From: Lojkania enalia
Taxonomy: Eukaryota; Ascomycota; Dothideomycetes; Pleosporales
Direction: 5' to 3'
Assembly (NCBI GenBank): GCA_010094045.1
Contig: ML986643.1
Location: forward strand, 67,146-131,145
DNA length: 64,000 nt
Both the position numbers and the translations under genes were made by a program. Under the pieces are notes generated by a model. It was not told where the DNA came from, searched no databases, and worked only from the letters and a program-made list of their open reading frames with translations. This document shows, in pieces, positions 36,185-46,229 of this stretch (the stretch's first letter is position 1; each line of letters opens with the position of its first letter).

Positions 36185-37819
36185 ATGGCGTTCCTTTGCT
36201 ATCTTTTTTTTGCTTTTGCGGCATTGATCTCCCAAGTCTTTGGGCAGAGCTGTGCTACCATTAACCCTGTATTTAACCCGACATGGAGTTCTGGATTCTC
36301 CGGCCGTGTCGTCATGAACGGATTGAGAACACCTCGGGGACTTGTCTTCGATACATTAGGAAATCTATTGATTGTTGAGTCAGGTGGTGCTGGAGTCCGC
36401 TATGTCAAGCTACAAGACAATGGCGGCACCGACGTCTGCGTTGCTTCTTCCAAGCAACTGATTAATGAAAGAGGAGTGAGTCCAACCATACTATGCTCGC
36501 TTTAAAAAAAAAAAAAAAAAAAAAAAACCTTGTACAATAAATCTTTTGATGGAAGTTCCAATGGCATGCAGAAGTAACTCGTTACAAAATGTACTCACTC
36601 AGAAACACCCACTTACGTTGCGTAGCTAAACCATGGCATCGACCTCTCCGCCGATGGCAAAACACTCTTTGTCTCCTCCATAACCACCGTCTGGAGCTAT
36701 CCGTACGATGCCGCCGCCGGCACCGTAGGCGCGCGCAAAACACTGGTCACCGGCATGAGCCCAAGCGGGCACGCCACCCGCACAGTCTACGTCTCCAAGA
36801 AAGTTCCCGACCTGCTTGTAGTTTCCGTAGGATCCAATAGCAACATCGACTCTGCAACATCCCAGATTTCTTCTGGGAGAAGCCAATTGAGGATTTTCAA
36901 TATTACGCAGGTTAGTCAGGCGAGTATGGCATATACGGCAGGGACGGTGCTGGCGTGGGGACTAAGGAATAGTGTGGGCGTTACTGAAAATCCCACTAAC
37001 GGTGGAATCGTAAGTTCTCTAACTTCTTAATGGATGTTACAAGGCTCTAATTGTATGTGGAGTGGTCGGTCGAGAACAGTGTAGATAACATGCAGCGCAA
37101 CAACGTCGATATTCATAACACAAATCCCTGCGGTACCTCTCCCCCTCAAATAGCCCCCTGAACCCACAAACTAACTTCCCTCTTCTTCATCATAGAGGAA
37201 TTAAACTACCACGGCCCCATAAACGACACCTCTTCAGAGGAATACGGTGCCAATTATGGCTACCCTGAATGCTTCGGTGCCTGGGACCCCTCCGTCATCC
37301 CAAACAACCAAAACATAAAAGTTGGAACCCAATTCTTGATCGGCACGGCGAGCGGCGGGCTAAGCGATTCGACCTGCGCACAGCGTTATGCACCAAAGCT
37401 CTGCTTCCCAAGCCACACCGCTCCGCTTGATGTGAAATTCAAGCCCGACGGGAGCGCCGCGTTCATCACGTTCCACGGTTCATGGTGAATATTCTGTTTC
37501 CTATCCCATATTTTACTCTGGCGTTTCTACATAGATGTGAGAAAACATTCTAGATTTTAGGCGACTAACCGTTTATGATAGGAACCGCAGTCCCCCGGAC
37601 GGCTACCGCCTCAGCAAAATCGCCTTCTCCCCAAGCTTTGGCATGCCCATCGAGCCCTCAACCTCCACCAATGCTGCTATAAACGTGATGAGTAATCCTA
37701 ATAACTCAAATTGCCCTTATCAGTGCTTTCGCCCCGTCGGCTTGGCATTTGATGCAAAGGGAAGGCTTTTTATGACGTCGGATTCATCGAATGAGCTTTG
37801 GATTATTGGTGGAACGTAG
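36185..37819 (+). CDS. Secreted quinoprotein sugar dehydrogenase, AA12-like (glucose/sorbosone dehydrogenase fold)
   Basis: Five exons: 36,185-36,475; 36,626-37,009; 37,063-37,132; 37,196-37,484; 37,582-37,819, giving 423 residues. All introns are GT-AG and the joined length is a multiple of three. Residues 1-20 are a signal peptide (MAFLCYLFFAFAALISQVFG). The rest reads as a six-bladed propeller of the glucose/sorbosone dehydrogenase type: GLRTPRGLVFDTLGNLLIVE, then LNHGIDLSADGKTLFVSS, GHATRTVYVS, SNIDS, AWGLRNSVGV, FHGSWNRSPPDGY and FRPVGLAFDAKGRLFMTSD. AA12 enzymes use PQQ and calcium to oxidise sugars outside the cell and can pass electrons to LPMOs. The position where I recall family members having RGS reads VGS here. 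Intron 1 holds a 24-base A run (36,504-36,527). An AA9 LPMO gene lies 3.3 kb downstream. Confidence 0.8.
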
Positions 37820-38123
37820 AGAATTAGGGTGGTCGGGAATAGAGGAAATGACGGTGGGATGTGTGCGTATAGGCTACTTGATTGCTTTGTTGAGGCAGAG
37901 ATTCATTCTTTCCATGTTGTTAATCATTTGTCGACGATTATATTTGCACAAGGATTACCGCATTCCGGTTTCAAACTATTTTCCGAATTCTTAAAGCGAC
38001 TCATTGAGGCTCAATTACAGGCTATCGACTCGAGCTCGCATGCATGCTTTCATTAACCTCTATGCGGCACCCTTTCCTGGTGAAATGCCACTATCCCCAT
38101 GATATTATAGTGCTACAGTAGGT

Positions 38124-40835
38124 TCACTGCTCTTCGTCCTCGTGAACTTCTTTATCTGCTTGCTGTTCCAGAAGCTCTAGATCATCCCCATACTCCACTT
38201 TCAGCCTTTCTTTAATCTTCAACCCGAGATAGAACCTCCTCCACAAGCCCAACAATAACTTCTCCATCTTCTCGCTCTCAATTCTCTGGTTTTCCTCCTC
38301 CTCCAACTCCCAAGCTTCAATAACTAAATCCTCGTGCTCTGCCGCAACCACAACACCCTTCAGTACTTGGACCGCACGCTGTTCAAAATATTCAAAACCC
38401 GTACATGCTTCTGCGTAGTCAATATTGAGTAGCCTACATATCCGTGCAGAGCCCTTGAGAGGGATGTGAACAGCGCCTTTGGGAATCATGGTTGGGACAT
38501 AGACATCCATATTTCCGAAAGCGTTCTTGGGAATGACGCCGTCGACGATGGGGTCCGGGATGATCCAGTCTGTCTGATCTTCCGAATAGAGACCTTGCTT
38601 GGCCTTTTCACCCCCCTCGCGCTCTTGTTCCTTAAGCTCGCGTTTCCGTGTAGCTGTGACAGCACGTACTGGAACCAATTTGAGCGGATGCTCGCCCTCC
38701 TTCACAGCACGCCCTTCTTTATACCACCATTCAGCTGGCTTGCAAAGTGTGATATCCTTGCGGCGGTAAACTGGCTCCTTCTTCAGGTTCTCGCCTTTTC
38801 CAGTAACGAAATGGCGGACGATTTCAGCGCCGGGCTTTAGGGCCTCCTCACGCCGCAAATGCCTTTCAAGGACATAACCGGCCGATTCTTTATAGCCCTG
38901 CACTGTTTCCTTTCCGCCCTCTTCGTCTATGTCTTTCGGTTTTGGAGGCACAAGATCACCCTCATCTTCAATCTCATCCCAAGGTTGTCGCTGTGAAATG
39001 TCTCGAGCATAAAGACGTAGAACAAACTTGACCCAGTCAAATTCTTTCCACTCCTTGATTTTCCCCTGCTTGTCGTAAACCGGAACTTTTTCGACCGGCA
39101 TTCGGAAGCCCTTTGTCTTGCCAGGCCATTCGTGCTTGGGGAGGTAGCGCGTTGTGACGTCCTTTGCGGTACCGTCGGAAGAGAATGCGATAACGTACGC
39201 AAATACTTGTCGTAGTTTTCTAGCCCGAGAGCTGCGGGGATAGAATTGGAGCATATCATCAGGCCTGGACGGTGTGGCAATTACGGGACGTGGGAGTGGG
39301 GACACCGAGATTGGAGTATGCGTCAACTGCGAAATAGCTTCCGTCCAATATGTTGGATTGGGGAGTTCTTCGAACGGTTTGTAAGCCTTTGCCAGATTTT
39401 TCTTCGAATTCTTGTCGAGTTTGGAGTAAGTAGATGTAGAGCCCGAGCTACTTTCATCGCTGAAGTCTTCGTCAAGGGAAATTGGCGATGTCTTCGTCCC
39501 ATTCGCAAATGATTCGCGTCTTAATTTCTCCATTCTCATCTTCGGGATCTCAGTAGATCTACTAGTTGTCCGCCCAGCTTCTAGCCTGTCCAGATTCTTC
39601 GGCTTCCCTTCCTCAACTTGGCTGCATCCGAGGCCCACAGGTTGGAGGCTTGCCACCATACGAGCCTCGATACCAAGTCCGCGTAGCAGCGCTGTGAAAA
39701 GTTGCTGCCCAACGTCCTTGCTGCCTTCGCATTTCCGGGCAGCTTCACGGAAAGCCTCTAGATTCTCGATGCGCTCTCCAAAAATCTCTGCGTGACGTGG
39801 ATCTTCCTTCCAAGCTGCGATCTCCGCCTCCAGCGTTGAAGGAGATAAATATCCACGTTTGCGCAAGCTCGGCGTTGTGATCTTGAATTTAGACTTCCAG
39901 AACGTTGAAAGATATCTTAGGAGTCGTAGTAGCGGGTCGCCGGCCGAGAGGTTTGGCGTGTTTGGTTCTAGGCGATTAGATGCTGTAGCCCAATCTCGCT
40001 GGTTCCTGCCGTCATTTCTTGTGTTGTTGCCTTTATCATTGCCATTAAGATTTCCAGATCTTCCCTGGCCTTTGGATGCCGGCATCGTACTCTGCTCTTC
40101 CTTGTTTTCAAAGACCTTAACACCATTCTTCCCGGAATTCATCCCGGGCTCCGCAGGTTTCCTCTTCCTCCACGTCCCTTGCACCACCCTCTCCAGTCCA
40201 TCAGTAATACCTGTATCCTTCCAAAACCTATTCATCTCCCTCCAACACCCTGTCGTCATATTCTCGGCTAGAATCCTCTGCACCTTCTTATCCTGCACCC
40301 ACGCATTCCTCATCAAATTATGAAACATGAGAGACTGTACGTGCATACAATGCGTAGCATTTCTAATATTGCGCTGAATCTTGGTGGGTCCTTTCTTCCT
40401 ATGTTTATTCGAAGCGAAGGCCTTCAACGGCGCGGTGGAGGAAAGCGTGAGCTCGAGATCGCCAGAGATGACGGGCATCGGCTCGTGATCGTGTTCGCGG
40501 GGGGGTTGCGATCCCAAGGCGTCCTCCCATTCTTCGTTATCTTCGCTGTCAGTGCTATCAATGGCTTCTATTTTCCGCTTGCTTTTCGTCTTGGACGGTG
40601 CGATTACCACATCTTCGAATTCTTCCTCGCTGCTTCCTGGTTCGCTGAGCTCGCTGTCGTAATCTTCCTCCTGCTCGAGCAGAGCTTTTGTCTGAGAAAG
40701 CGTTCTCTTGACGGTAGGTGGTGCGTCGAGGGTTTGGAAGATGCTCTCTCTCACTCGGCGAGCTGGACGCTTGGAGGAGGGTTCGGCGGAGGACGAGCGC
40801 GATCGGAAGCGCTTTCGAAAGGATACGGGAGGCAT
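38124..40835 (-). CDS. RAD4: DNA damage recognition protein Rad4/XPC
   Basis: A 903-residue single-exon nuclear protein. Rad4/XPC recognises helix-distorting lesions and starts global-genome nucleotide excision repair with Rad23. The N-terminus (1-150) is acidic and Ser-rich with basic clusters (RKRFRSRSSS). About 270-620 holds the transglutaminase-like domain, interrupted by a low-complexity insert, ending KDVTTRYLPKHEWPGKTKGF. The three beta-hairpin domains follow: BHD1 with RHLRREEALKPGAEIVRHF, BHD2 with KPAEWWYKEGR and WIIPDP, and BHD3 from about 773 (FGNMDVYVPTMIPKGAVHI, then ACTGFEYF). A charged helical tail ends the protein. Yeast Rad4 is 754 aa; filamentous-fungus versions are longer. 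Start methionine MPPVSFRKRF has no better upstream alternative. Confidence 0.93.
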   Translation of the reverse strand: MPPVSFRKRFRSRSSSAEPSSKRPARRVRESIFQTLDAPPTVKRTLSQTKALLEQEEDYDSELSEPGSSEEEFEDVVIAPSKTKSKRKIEAIDSTDSEDNEEWEDALGSQPPREHDHEPMPVISGDLELTLSSTAPLKAFASNKHRKKGPTKIQRNIRNATHCMHVQSLMFHNLMRNAWVQDKKVQRILAENMTTGCWREMNRFWKDTGITDGLERVVQGTWRKRKPAEPGMNSGKNGVKVFENKEEQSTMPASKGQGRSGNLNGNDKGNNTRNDGRNQRDWATASNRLEPNTPNLSAGDPLLRLLRYLSTFWKSKFKITTPSLRKRGYLSPSTLEAEIAAWKEDPRHAEIFGERIENLEAFREAARKCEGSKDVGQQLFTALLRGLGIEARMVASLQPVGLGCSQVEEGKPKNLDRLEAGRTTSRSTEIPKMRMEKLRRESFANGTKTSPISLDEDFSDESSSGSTSTYSKLDKNSKKNLAKAYKPFEELPNPTYWTEAISQLTHTPISVSPLPRPVIATPSRPDDMLQFYPRSSRARKLRQVFAYVIAFSSDGTAKDVTTRYLPKHEWPGKTKGFRMPVEKVPVYDKQGKIKEWKEFDWVKFVLRLYARDISQRQPWDEIEDEGDLVPPKPKDIDEEGGKETVQGYKESAGYVLERHLRREEALKPGAEIVRHFVTGKGENLKKEPVYRRKDITLCKPAEWWYKEGRAVKEGEHPLKLVPVRAVTATRKRELKEQEREGGEKAKQGLYSEDQTDWIIPDPIVDGVIPKNAFGNMDVYVPTMIPKGAVHIPLKGSARICRLLNIDYAEACTGFEYFEQRAVQVLKGVVVAAEHEDLVIEAWELEEEENQRIESEKMEKLLLGLWRRFYLGLKIKERLKVEYGDDLELLEQQADKEVHEDEEQ

Positions 40836-41151
40836 TATTGGTGCATTTTGCTAAAGGCCACCTCGGAACGAAATATTTACGCACAGTTGCAAGGAGAGGG
40901 CAACAAGATGAGGCTCGAGGATCAAGTGGTGACGCATTCAAGTTCCGGTTCCGATTCCGATAGCGTGGAATTTGCGACGCCGATTGATGCAGGGTCCCTC
41001 TCAACACATCCTAAGGTCACATGACAGTCATGACTTATTTTGTATTCCTCTTGGACAGAAATAATAGCATGTAGAAAATGGTCAAGTTGATGCGCAGTAC
41101 AGATTCATTTATATTTCCAAATCGCTATCCAAGATGCTAATACACTTACAA

Positions 41152-42247
41152 TTACAAGCATTGAGAATAGTATTCTCCGTTAGCACGGCATGTGCTCCCT
41201 GCCTCGCACACAGTGCAACCTGTGAAGCCTTTCCCACCGCACTGCTGATACTTAGCTACGGGATTGCAGGACGGGACAGTCGGTTCGGGTGCTGGCATGG
41301 TCACGAGCGTTGTCGGGACTGGTTCAGGATCTGGATTTGAAGGAGCAGGATTGCCAGTCCCGTCCCAGACTGCTGGGCCGGGAATAGGATAGGTTGTGGC
41401 GACCATGGCAGCAGAGGAATCAATGTTGAAGTTGATTCCGGGGTCGGATGCTGAGTACGCGCCGGGGAAAGCCACGAGTGCGGAAGAAGGAGGATTTGTT
41501 GTTCCAGAGCCGGTCACGGTAAGTTGGGCGCACTCTGGATAAACTGAAGGTTTGTTAGCACTCTATTCATTGGCAAACAGAGCAGAATGATTAATACATT
41601 GTGGGTTGTTAGCCTGATGCAAGGCAAGCAACTCGTGCCTAATCAAATACTCTCCGGGCGCGAGACTCGCGGGAACTTTAGTCGTCCATTCGAGAGTATC
41701 GACAATTTGATCGCCGGCCCAGATTCCCTTGTTCTGAGTTCCGGAGATGAGGCCAGCGTGGTCGATCTTGAACCAGACCTTTCCGGCCCCGTCCCAGCTG
41801 TTGCAGCCGGAGCTTGGGCATTTGGCCATGTAGATCATAACAGCTGACGGTCGGTGTGTCCATTGTGTCCATGTAGCTTTGATGCTGCTGCCTGCTGCAA
41901 CGCTAGCTGACATTCCTGTGCCTAGGGTACCGGCATTATTGCATCGGATATTTACCGTCTGAGTTGTTAATGAAGAAACACGACACGGGGACTTGGTAAT
42001 CCTACACTGAGATCGCTCGTGTAGAGCGGATTGAAGCTCGAATATTGGCGCTGAATGCTCTTCTGCCCTGATGCGGAGTTATACGGCTGCCATCTGACAA
42101 TGAGTTTAGCTTTGCTGACCTTGACTAAAAGTTTCACACCTACCCCGTGTAGACTGTTGATCCGATTGTGTATTTTCCAACGCCACCATGTGCACTGACC
42201 GTTGCCAGCAAAGACGAGGCTACTGTGAACACTGAAGAGAATTTCAT
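41152..42247 (-). CDS. Secreted lytic polysaccharide monooxygenase AA9 with C-terminal CBM1
   Basis: Four exons on the minus strand: 42,247-42,144; 42,093-42,006; 41,958-41,598; 41,543-41,152, giving 314 residues. Introns of 50, 47 and 54 bases are GT-AG. Residues 1-19 are a signal peptide. Cleavage leaves His20 (HGGVGKYTIG) as the mature N-terminus, the hallmark of the copper histidine brace. The second brace residue is His99 (WTHRPSAVMIYMAKC), the axial Tyr is Y186, and His178/Gln184 of the secondary sphere are present (LHQANNPQFYPECAQLTV). A Ser/Pro/Thr linker (about 200-280) leads to CBM1 (YQQCGGKGFTGCTVCEAGST), a cellulose-binding module. The enzyme oxidatively cleaves cellulose or related glucans outside the cell. 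Every catalytic residue is intact. Confidence 0.93.
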
Positions 42248-43660
42248 CGTGACTGAAGTATATGACAAGTCTCTGGCTCCCAAATACAATCAAATGAGGA
42301 GAATGAGAAGCAAGATAAAGAACAAGACAAAAGGCAAACGGTGAGTGAGAACCTGGGGGTTGCCCTAGATATATACCCCTCTCTCAGCTCCCTAGCACTG
42401 GAAACTATTCCTTGTGACATTTCTGGATATTAGCACTCAACCTTATATCCCACGATGAGTAACATCAAACTTTATCTCCCATCCATTCCGCGTACACGCT
42501 TCGGTTCACATGCCGATTCCTTGTGTAGCCCTCCGGGGCCCGGGAATCTGGAGCTGGTGTAAGTTGTACAACCGGGCGAGAACGTGGAAGTTACGGTGGA
42601 AATTCGTCAAATGTGGCGAATTAGATGGATGAGTTTCGCTGGTGGTACATCGGAAATACTCTTGGGTCGGCGGGTGATGTTGCCGTCAAGGGTGGGTATA
42701 GATGAAGGAGACAGGGATGTTAAATAGCCGGAATGCTCAATCCGCGAGAAATGTGGTATCGTGTCCCGTGTTGTTCATGTAGTGATAAATGATTATGGAG
42801 CCCCGCGTCCTAATTGAAAGCCCTGGAACTTTTTGATGACGATTAGACTTCTTGATTTCATGTAAGCCATCTTTCGAGTGAAAGAAAGCGTGGCAATCGA
42901 AGTACAGATTATTGATTAAAAGCGCAGAAAGGAATGTGAGAATGACTGACCATATGTTGACGGATTAAGCTCTACTTTCAGGGATAAAAAGAACAACCGT
43001 CGGCCAGAATGCATAATCGCTTTCGTTTCGCTTGCATGCAAAATATTCATCGACACGCCACAACCATACTCCGGCATCTAAACGGCCCTACATATTGCGG
43101 GGTGACTCCAGGACTAGGCTCGTAATGGTCCTAATGAGGCAACGCGAAACCTGGGGGATGTGTTTGGCTCTGCCGGCTCGTTTGCGCTTGAGTCTGGTTC
43201 CTGACTCGGTCAGTCATCCTGTAACCCCGTTCGGGAATGGTCTTAGAGATCTGCCTAAGTGAAGAGATTTCTTCACGCGTCTGAATTCTGGATCGACTGA
43301 TCAGACTATAGGGGCAGCTTGGTCATCGCTTCATACCCGAGCAGTGTATTCGCCGTTGACAAATGCACTGATATTAAGAGAGTCAATAGTGCCATGCAAT
43401 GATGCCCACCTTATAATTAGACTGGCAAAGCTTAGCTTTAGAACAAATATTGACGCAAGCTTCGATGAGCAAGCTTGACTGAAGGATTGACTAGTGGTTG
43501 AGGGTTTCTAGGGAGGCGCTGACAAGCGTTCTGAGAGCCCCCAGACCGCGAACTTTATCCCGCGCCGTTATAGCTCGCTATTGGGTTACGCCTGGCTTTG
43601 AACCGTTAGTAGACTATTGTAAATATTGAAACAACTGTAATAGTACAATCGCAGAATGGA
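42248..43660 (-). promoter_or_regulatory. Upstream region of the AA9 gene with TATA-like and candidate carbon-catabolite-repression sites
   Basis: About 1.4 kb upstream of the LPMO start carries no supported gene. A TATA-like stretch (42,366-42,378) lies about 120-130 bases before the ATG. Four plus-strand matches to the CreA/CRE1 consensus SYGGRG occur: CTGGGG at 42,353 and 43,151, CCGGGG at 42,533, GCGGGG at 43,097. Such sites repress cellulase genes on glucose in other ascomycetes. The motif is short and chance matches are common, so the regulatory reading is inference. Confidence 0.4.
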
Positions 43661-43756
43661 TTATCTATAGCCTACTGTGAGTCAACGAGATGAGGTTATG
43701 ATGCTGAAAAACATTCTGCATGTCTGGGCCATGAACGCCAAAGAACTGTTGACTAT

Positions 43757-45215
43757 TTAATGCCCACCCCCATGCTCCGCCCCATGCCCCTCCGGATTCG
43801 GATAATAAAAGGCGCAAATCGCGATAATAACATAAACAAATATGCAAAGACAGCCCTCTAGATAATTACTCTTTCCATCGCGCAAAAAGCTGCCGACGAC
43901 TAGGATAGCGAGGATCAAGGCGACGGCGTCGAAGACCTCGAAGCGGAAATCCATGTTCTTGCCGATGCCCCATCCGACAATGACGACGAGGGGTGCGTTG
44001 AGAAGCGCGGTCTGGATGGAGGCGCCAAGGACGTGGGCGAGGGCGAAGTTGATTTGGTTGTCCCACGCTTCGTCGATGGAGGTAAGGTGCTCTTTGGAAT
44101 CAAATTAGAAATACGCAGTTAAAGAAGGGAGATTGGAGGTACATACCAGCAGCTTTTTCGACCAATGGGACAAGAATCAGACCCACAAAGGCATCCGAAA
44201 TATGCCGTTCTTCAACCATGAACGGAATCTCCAAGACTAGGAAGACTGCGATCATAGATACAACGGCTAGGGCGATTAGTAGTGCTAGGATGCATTCCGT
44301 GAGCGTCAGTTTGTCTTTGGCGAGGTCCTTGTGCCGATCCGCGTCCCGCTTCTCGTCATGTTCGTAGATCTCATTGAAGATGCCGTCGTGGCTTTTCACC
44401 TGGAAGATGACATATACAATGTAGGCAACGAGGAGGATGATAGCAGTTGCGCGGGAAATCTTGACGGTTTCGTCGGGGATTTCGTTCGCTGGGAGGTCAG
44501 TGCGGTCGGCGAGGGCGTTGCGGTAGACGGTCGGGAGAACGAGGCCCACTACGAGCTATGTCAGTGATATTATTGCGAAAGATGCGGGTTTGCAGAACCT
44601 ACTTCCGGCGACGAGCATCATGCCGCTGCCAGCCTCAGAGACAGCCGAGTGGAATTCCTGATGAACGCGAGTCAACCCTCCAACGAAGAAGCACGCTCCC
44701 AAGCAAAGCAACATGTTGGCGAGGATGGAACCGAGGATAGCAGCACGAATAACTGGAACATTGGAATCGCCATCGGAGGTCTTGATCAATACCATGAAGA
44801 GTATAATCTCGACGACAGAGCCAAAGGTGGTCTCGATAACGACTCCGATCGCCTTATGTGTCATCTTGCGAGAGAGTTCCTGTCCAACGAAACCGACGAG
44901 GTTGGCTGCGGGGATCATGGCGAGAAAGTTGGTGATGAATATGGCTAGGTGCCATTCCGGTTTGGCGAAGTGCTCTTCAAGTCAGTCATGTTGCTACAAC
45001 TCTGGAGTTCGAAATATACTTACCAAAGCAATAGCGACTGGTACAACTGGCCACAAAATATTGACCACGGCGGAGACCTTGTTGGAGCTCCGAGCGCTCA
45101 CCTTGACAAACTTGAGCGGGTGAATGCCGCGCCGACCAGACTCGCCGTCCGGATGAATACCCCGAGTAACCTCATGGCCGTTGTGGTTGTACTGTGGGAG
45201 GTTGTTGCGACCCAT
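43757..45215 (-). CDS. Vacuolar-type Ca2+/H+ exchanger (CAX family), divergent paralogue
   Basis: Four exons: 45,215-45,024; 44,972-44,603; 44,548-44,147; 44,091-43,757, giving 432 residues (yeast Vcx1 is 411). Introns are 51-55 bases, GT-AG. The short hydrophilic N-terminus is followed by about eleven hydrophobic segments: VVNILWPVVPVAIAL, WHLAIFITNFLAMI, ATAIILLVAYIVYVIF and others. An acidic loop sits midway. Both alpha repeats are recognisable (VIETTFGSVVEIILF and VPLVEKAAEHLTSIDEAWDN, then GASIQTAL), and the connecting ILGSILANMLLCLGACFF is typical. The Gly-Asn of the usual GNxVE and GNAAEH repeats reads GS and EK. It is thus a paralogue of the canonical transporter. It probably moves calcium or another cation into an acidic organelle in exchange for protons. 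The His-rich end (GHGAEHGGGH) may bind metal. Confidence 0.85.
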
Positions 45216-46229
45216 CGTGGAGTGGCTGCCGGAGCAGAGGACTTCCTAGTTAAACTAGCAAATGTAGAGGTGCGGGGGCAGCCCCAAGGGGTTGACAGTC
45301 TACTATAGTCGTGTATCCTGGGGGCTGAGGAAGTAGATTAGGTGGTGTTTCAGAGCGATGGTGCGCTGTAGGCGGAACGCAGTCCCGCCAACGCAATTGC
45401 AAACAGTAGAGAACAAGAAAAAAAGTAAACGAGTACGGTGAGTGAAGGTGCAGAGCAACCAGCGTCATCTCCTGCGTCGTGGTTGATATTCCAGGTTTCC
45501 GACGCACAGACGCTGCAGTCGCAGGACTGTTGGCGTGGAGCCTCCACATTCGCTCATTCGAGCTATTCCGCCTTTCTGCTCGCCCATCAGCTGCCCGGCC
45601 CCTTGATGACCCCCAACCACCATCTTCATCCAGTAGAAAAGTCAATTCGTTAACGGCTATTGTGTATTGCCTACTCAAGGATCTCTAGTTTGTACGGCCC
45701 CGTCGACGTCACAAAGCTTCGAAGTCTTGTTGCCGTTGCTTAACTACGTCCCTCACAGCATTTTCCCTTGGCAGTCCCCAAATAAGACGCACTAAGATGG
45801 GCCTGTCCAAGTTTCGCGATTTTCGATCCCGTGCTGTGACGTCGCAGTGCAGTGGGTGGGTGATCCTGAGCATTAGGGGCTTAGACCCTCTTTTGGGTCC
45901 CGTATCCAAGCTTGGAGTCTTGACGCTCCGCTAGAGGACTGGCAAGAAGATGTTGTAGATAGACGCCGTGAGCATTAATTGCGAATTGGAGGGACCATCT
46001 GAAACACTGATTTGCTCAAATTTAGCTCGGATGGGCGTCTCCGAAAACACGAGCATGCTGGAGCTGGAGTTGTGGCAAGAGTGTGGCAGTGCAGACGTTA
46101 AATTGTGGGGTAACCTGATTAGGATTGACGTATCCCCGCTCCCCTCAACACCAAATGTCTATCGTGATATCGATTAACGTCTCTCCCTGTGCAGCGAGAC
46201 GCCCTCGATATCGAGACGCTTAGATTGTT
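45216..46229. other. Intergenic region upstream of the exchanger gene
   Basis: About 1 kb containing the exchanger promoter. Open frames on both strands (for example 45,250-45,678 minus and 45,968-46,177 plus) lack motifs and overlap. No gene is supported. Confidence 0.5.

Noticed and set aside
45250..45678. 142-codon minus-strand open frame upstream of the exchanger
   Set aside because: Low complexity, no homology by eye, and it lies where the exchanger promoter should be.
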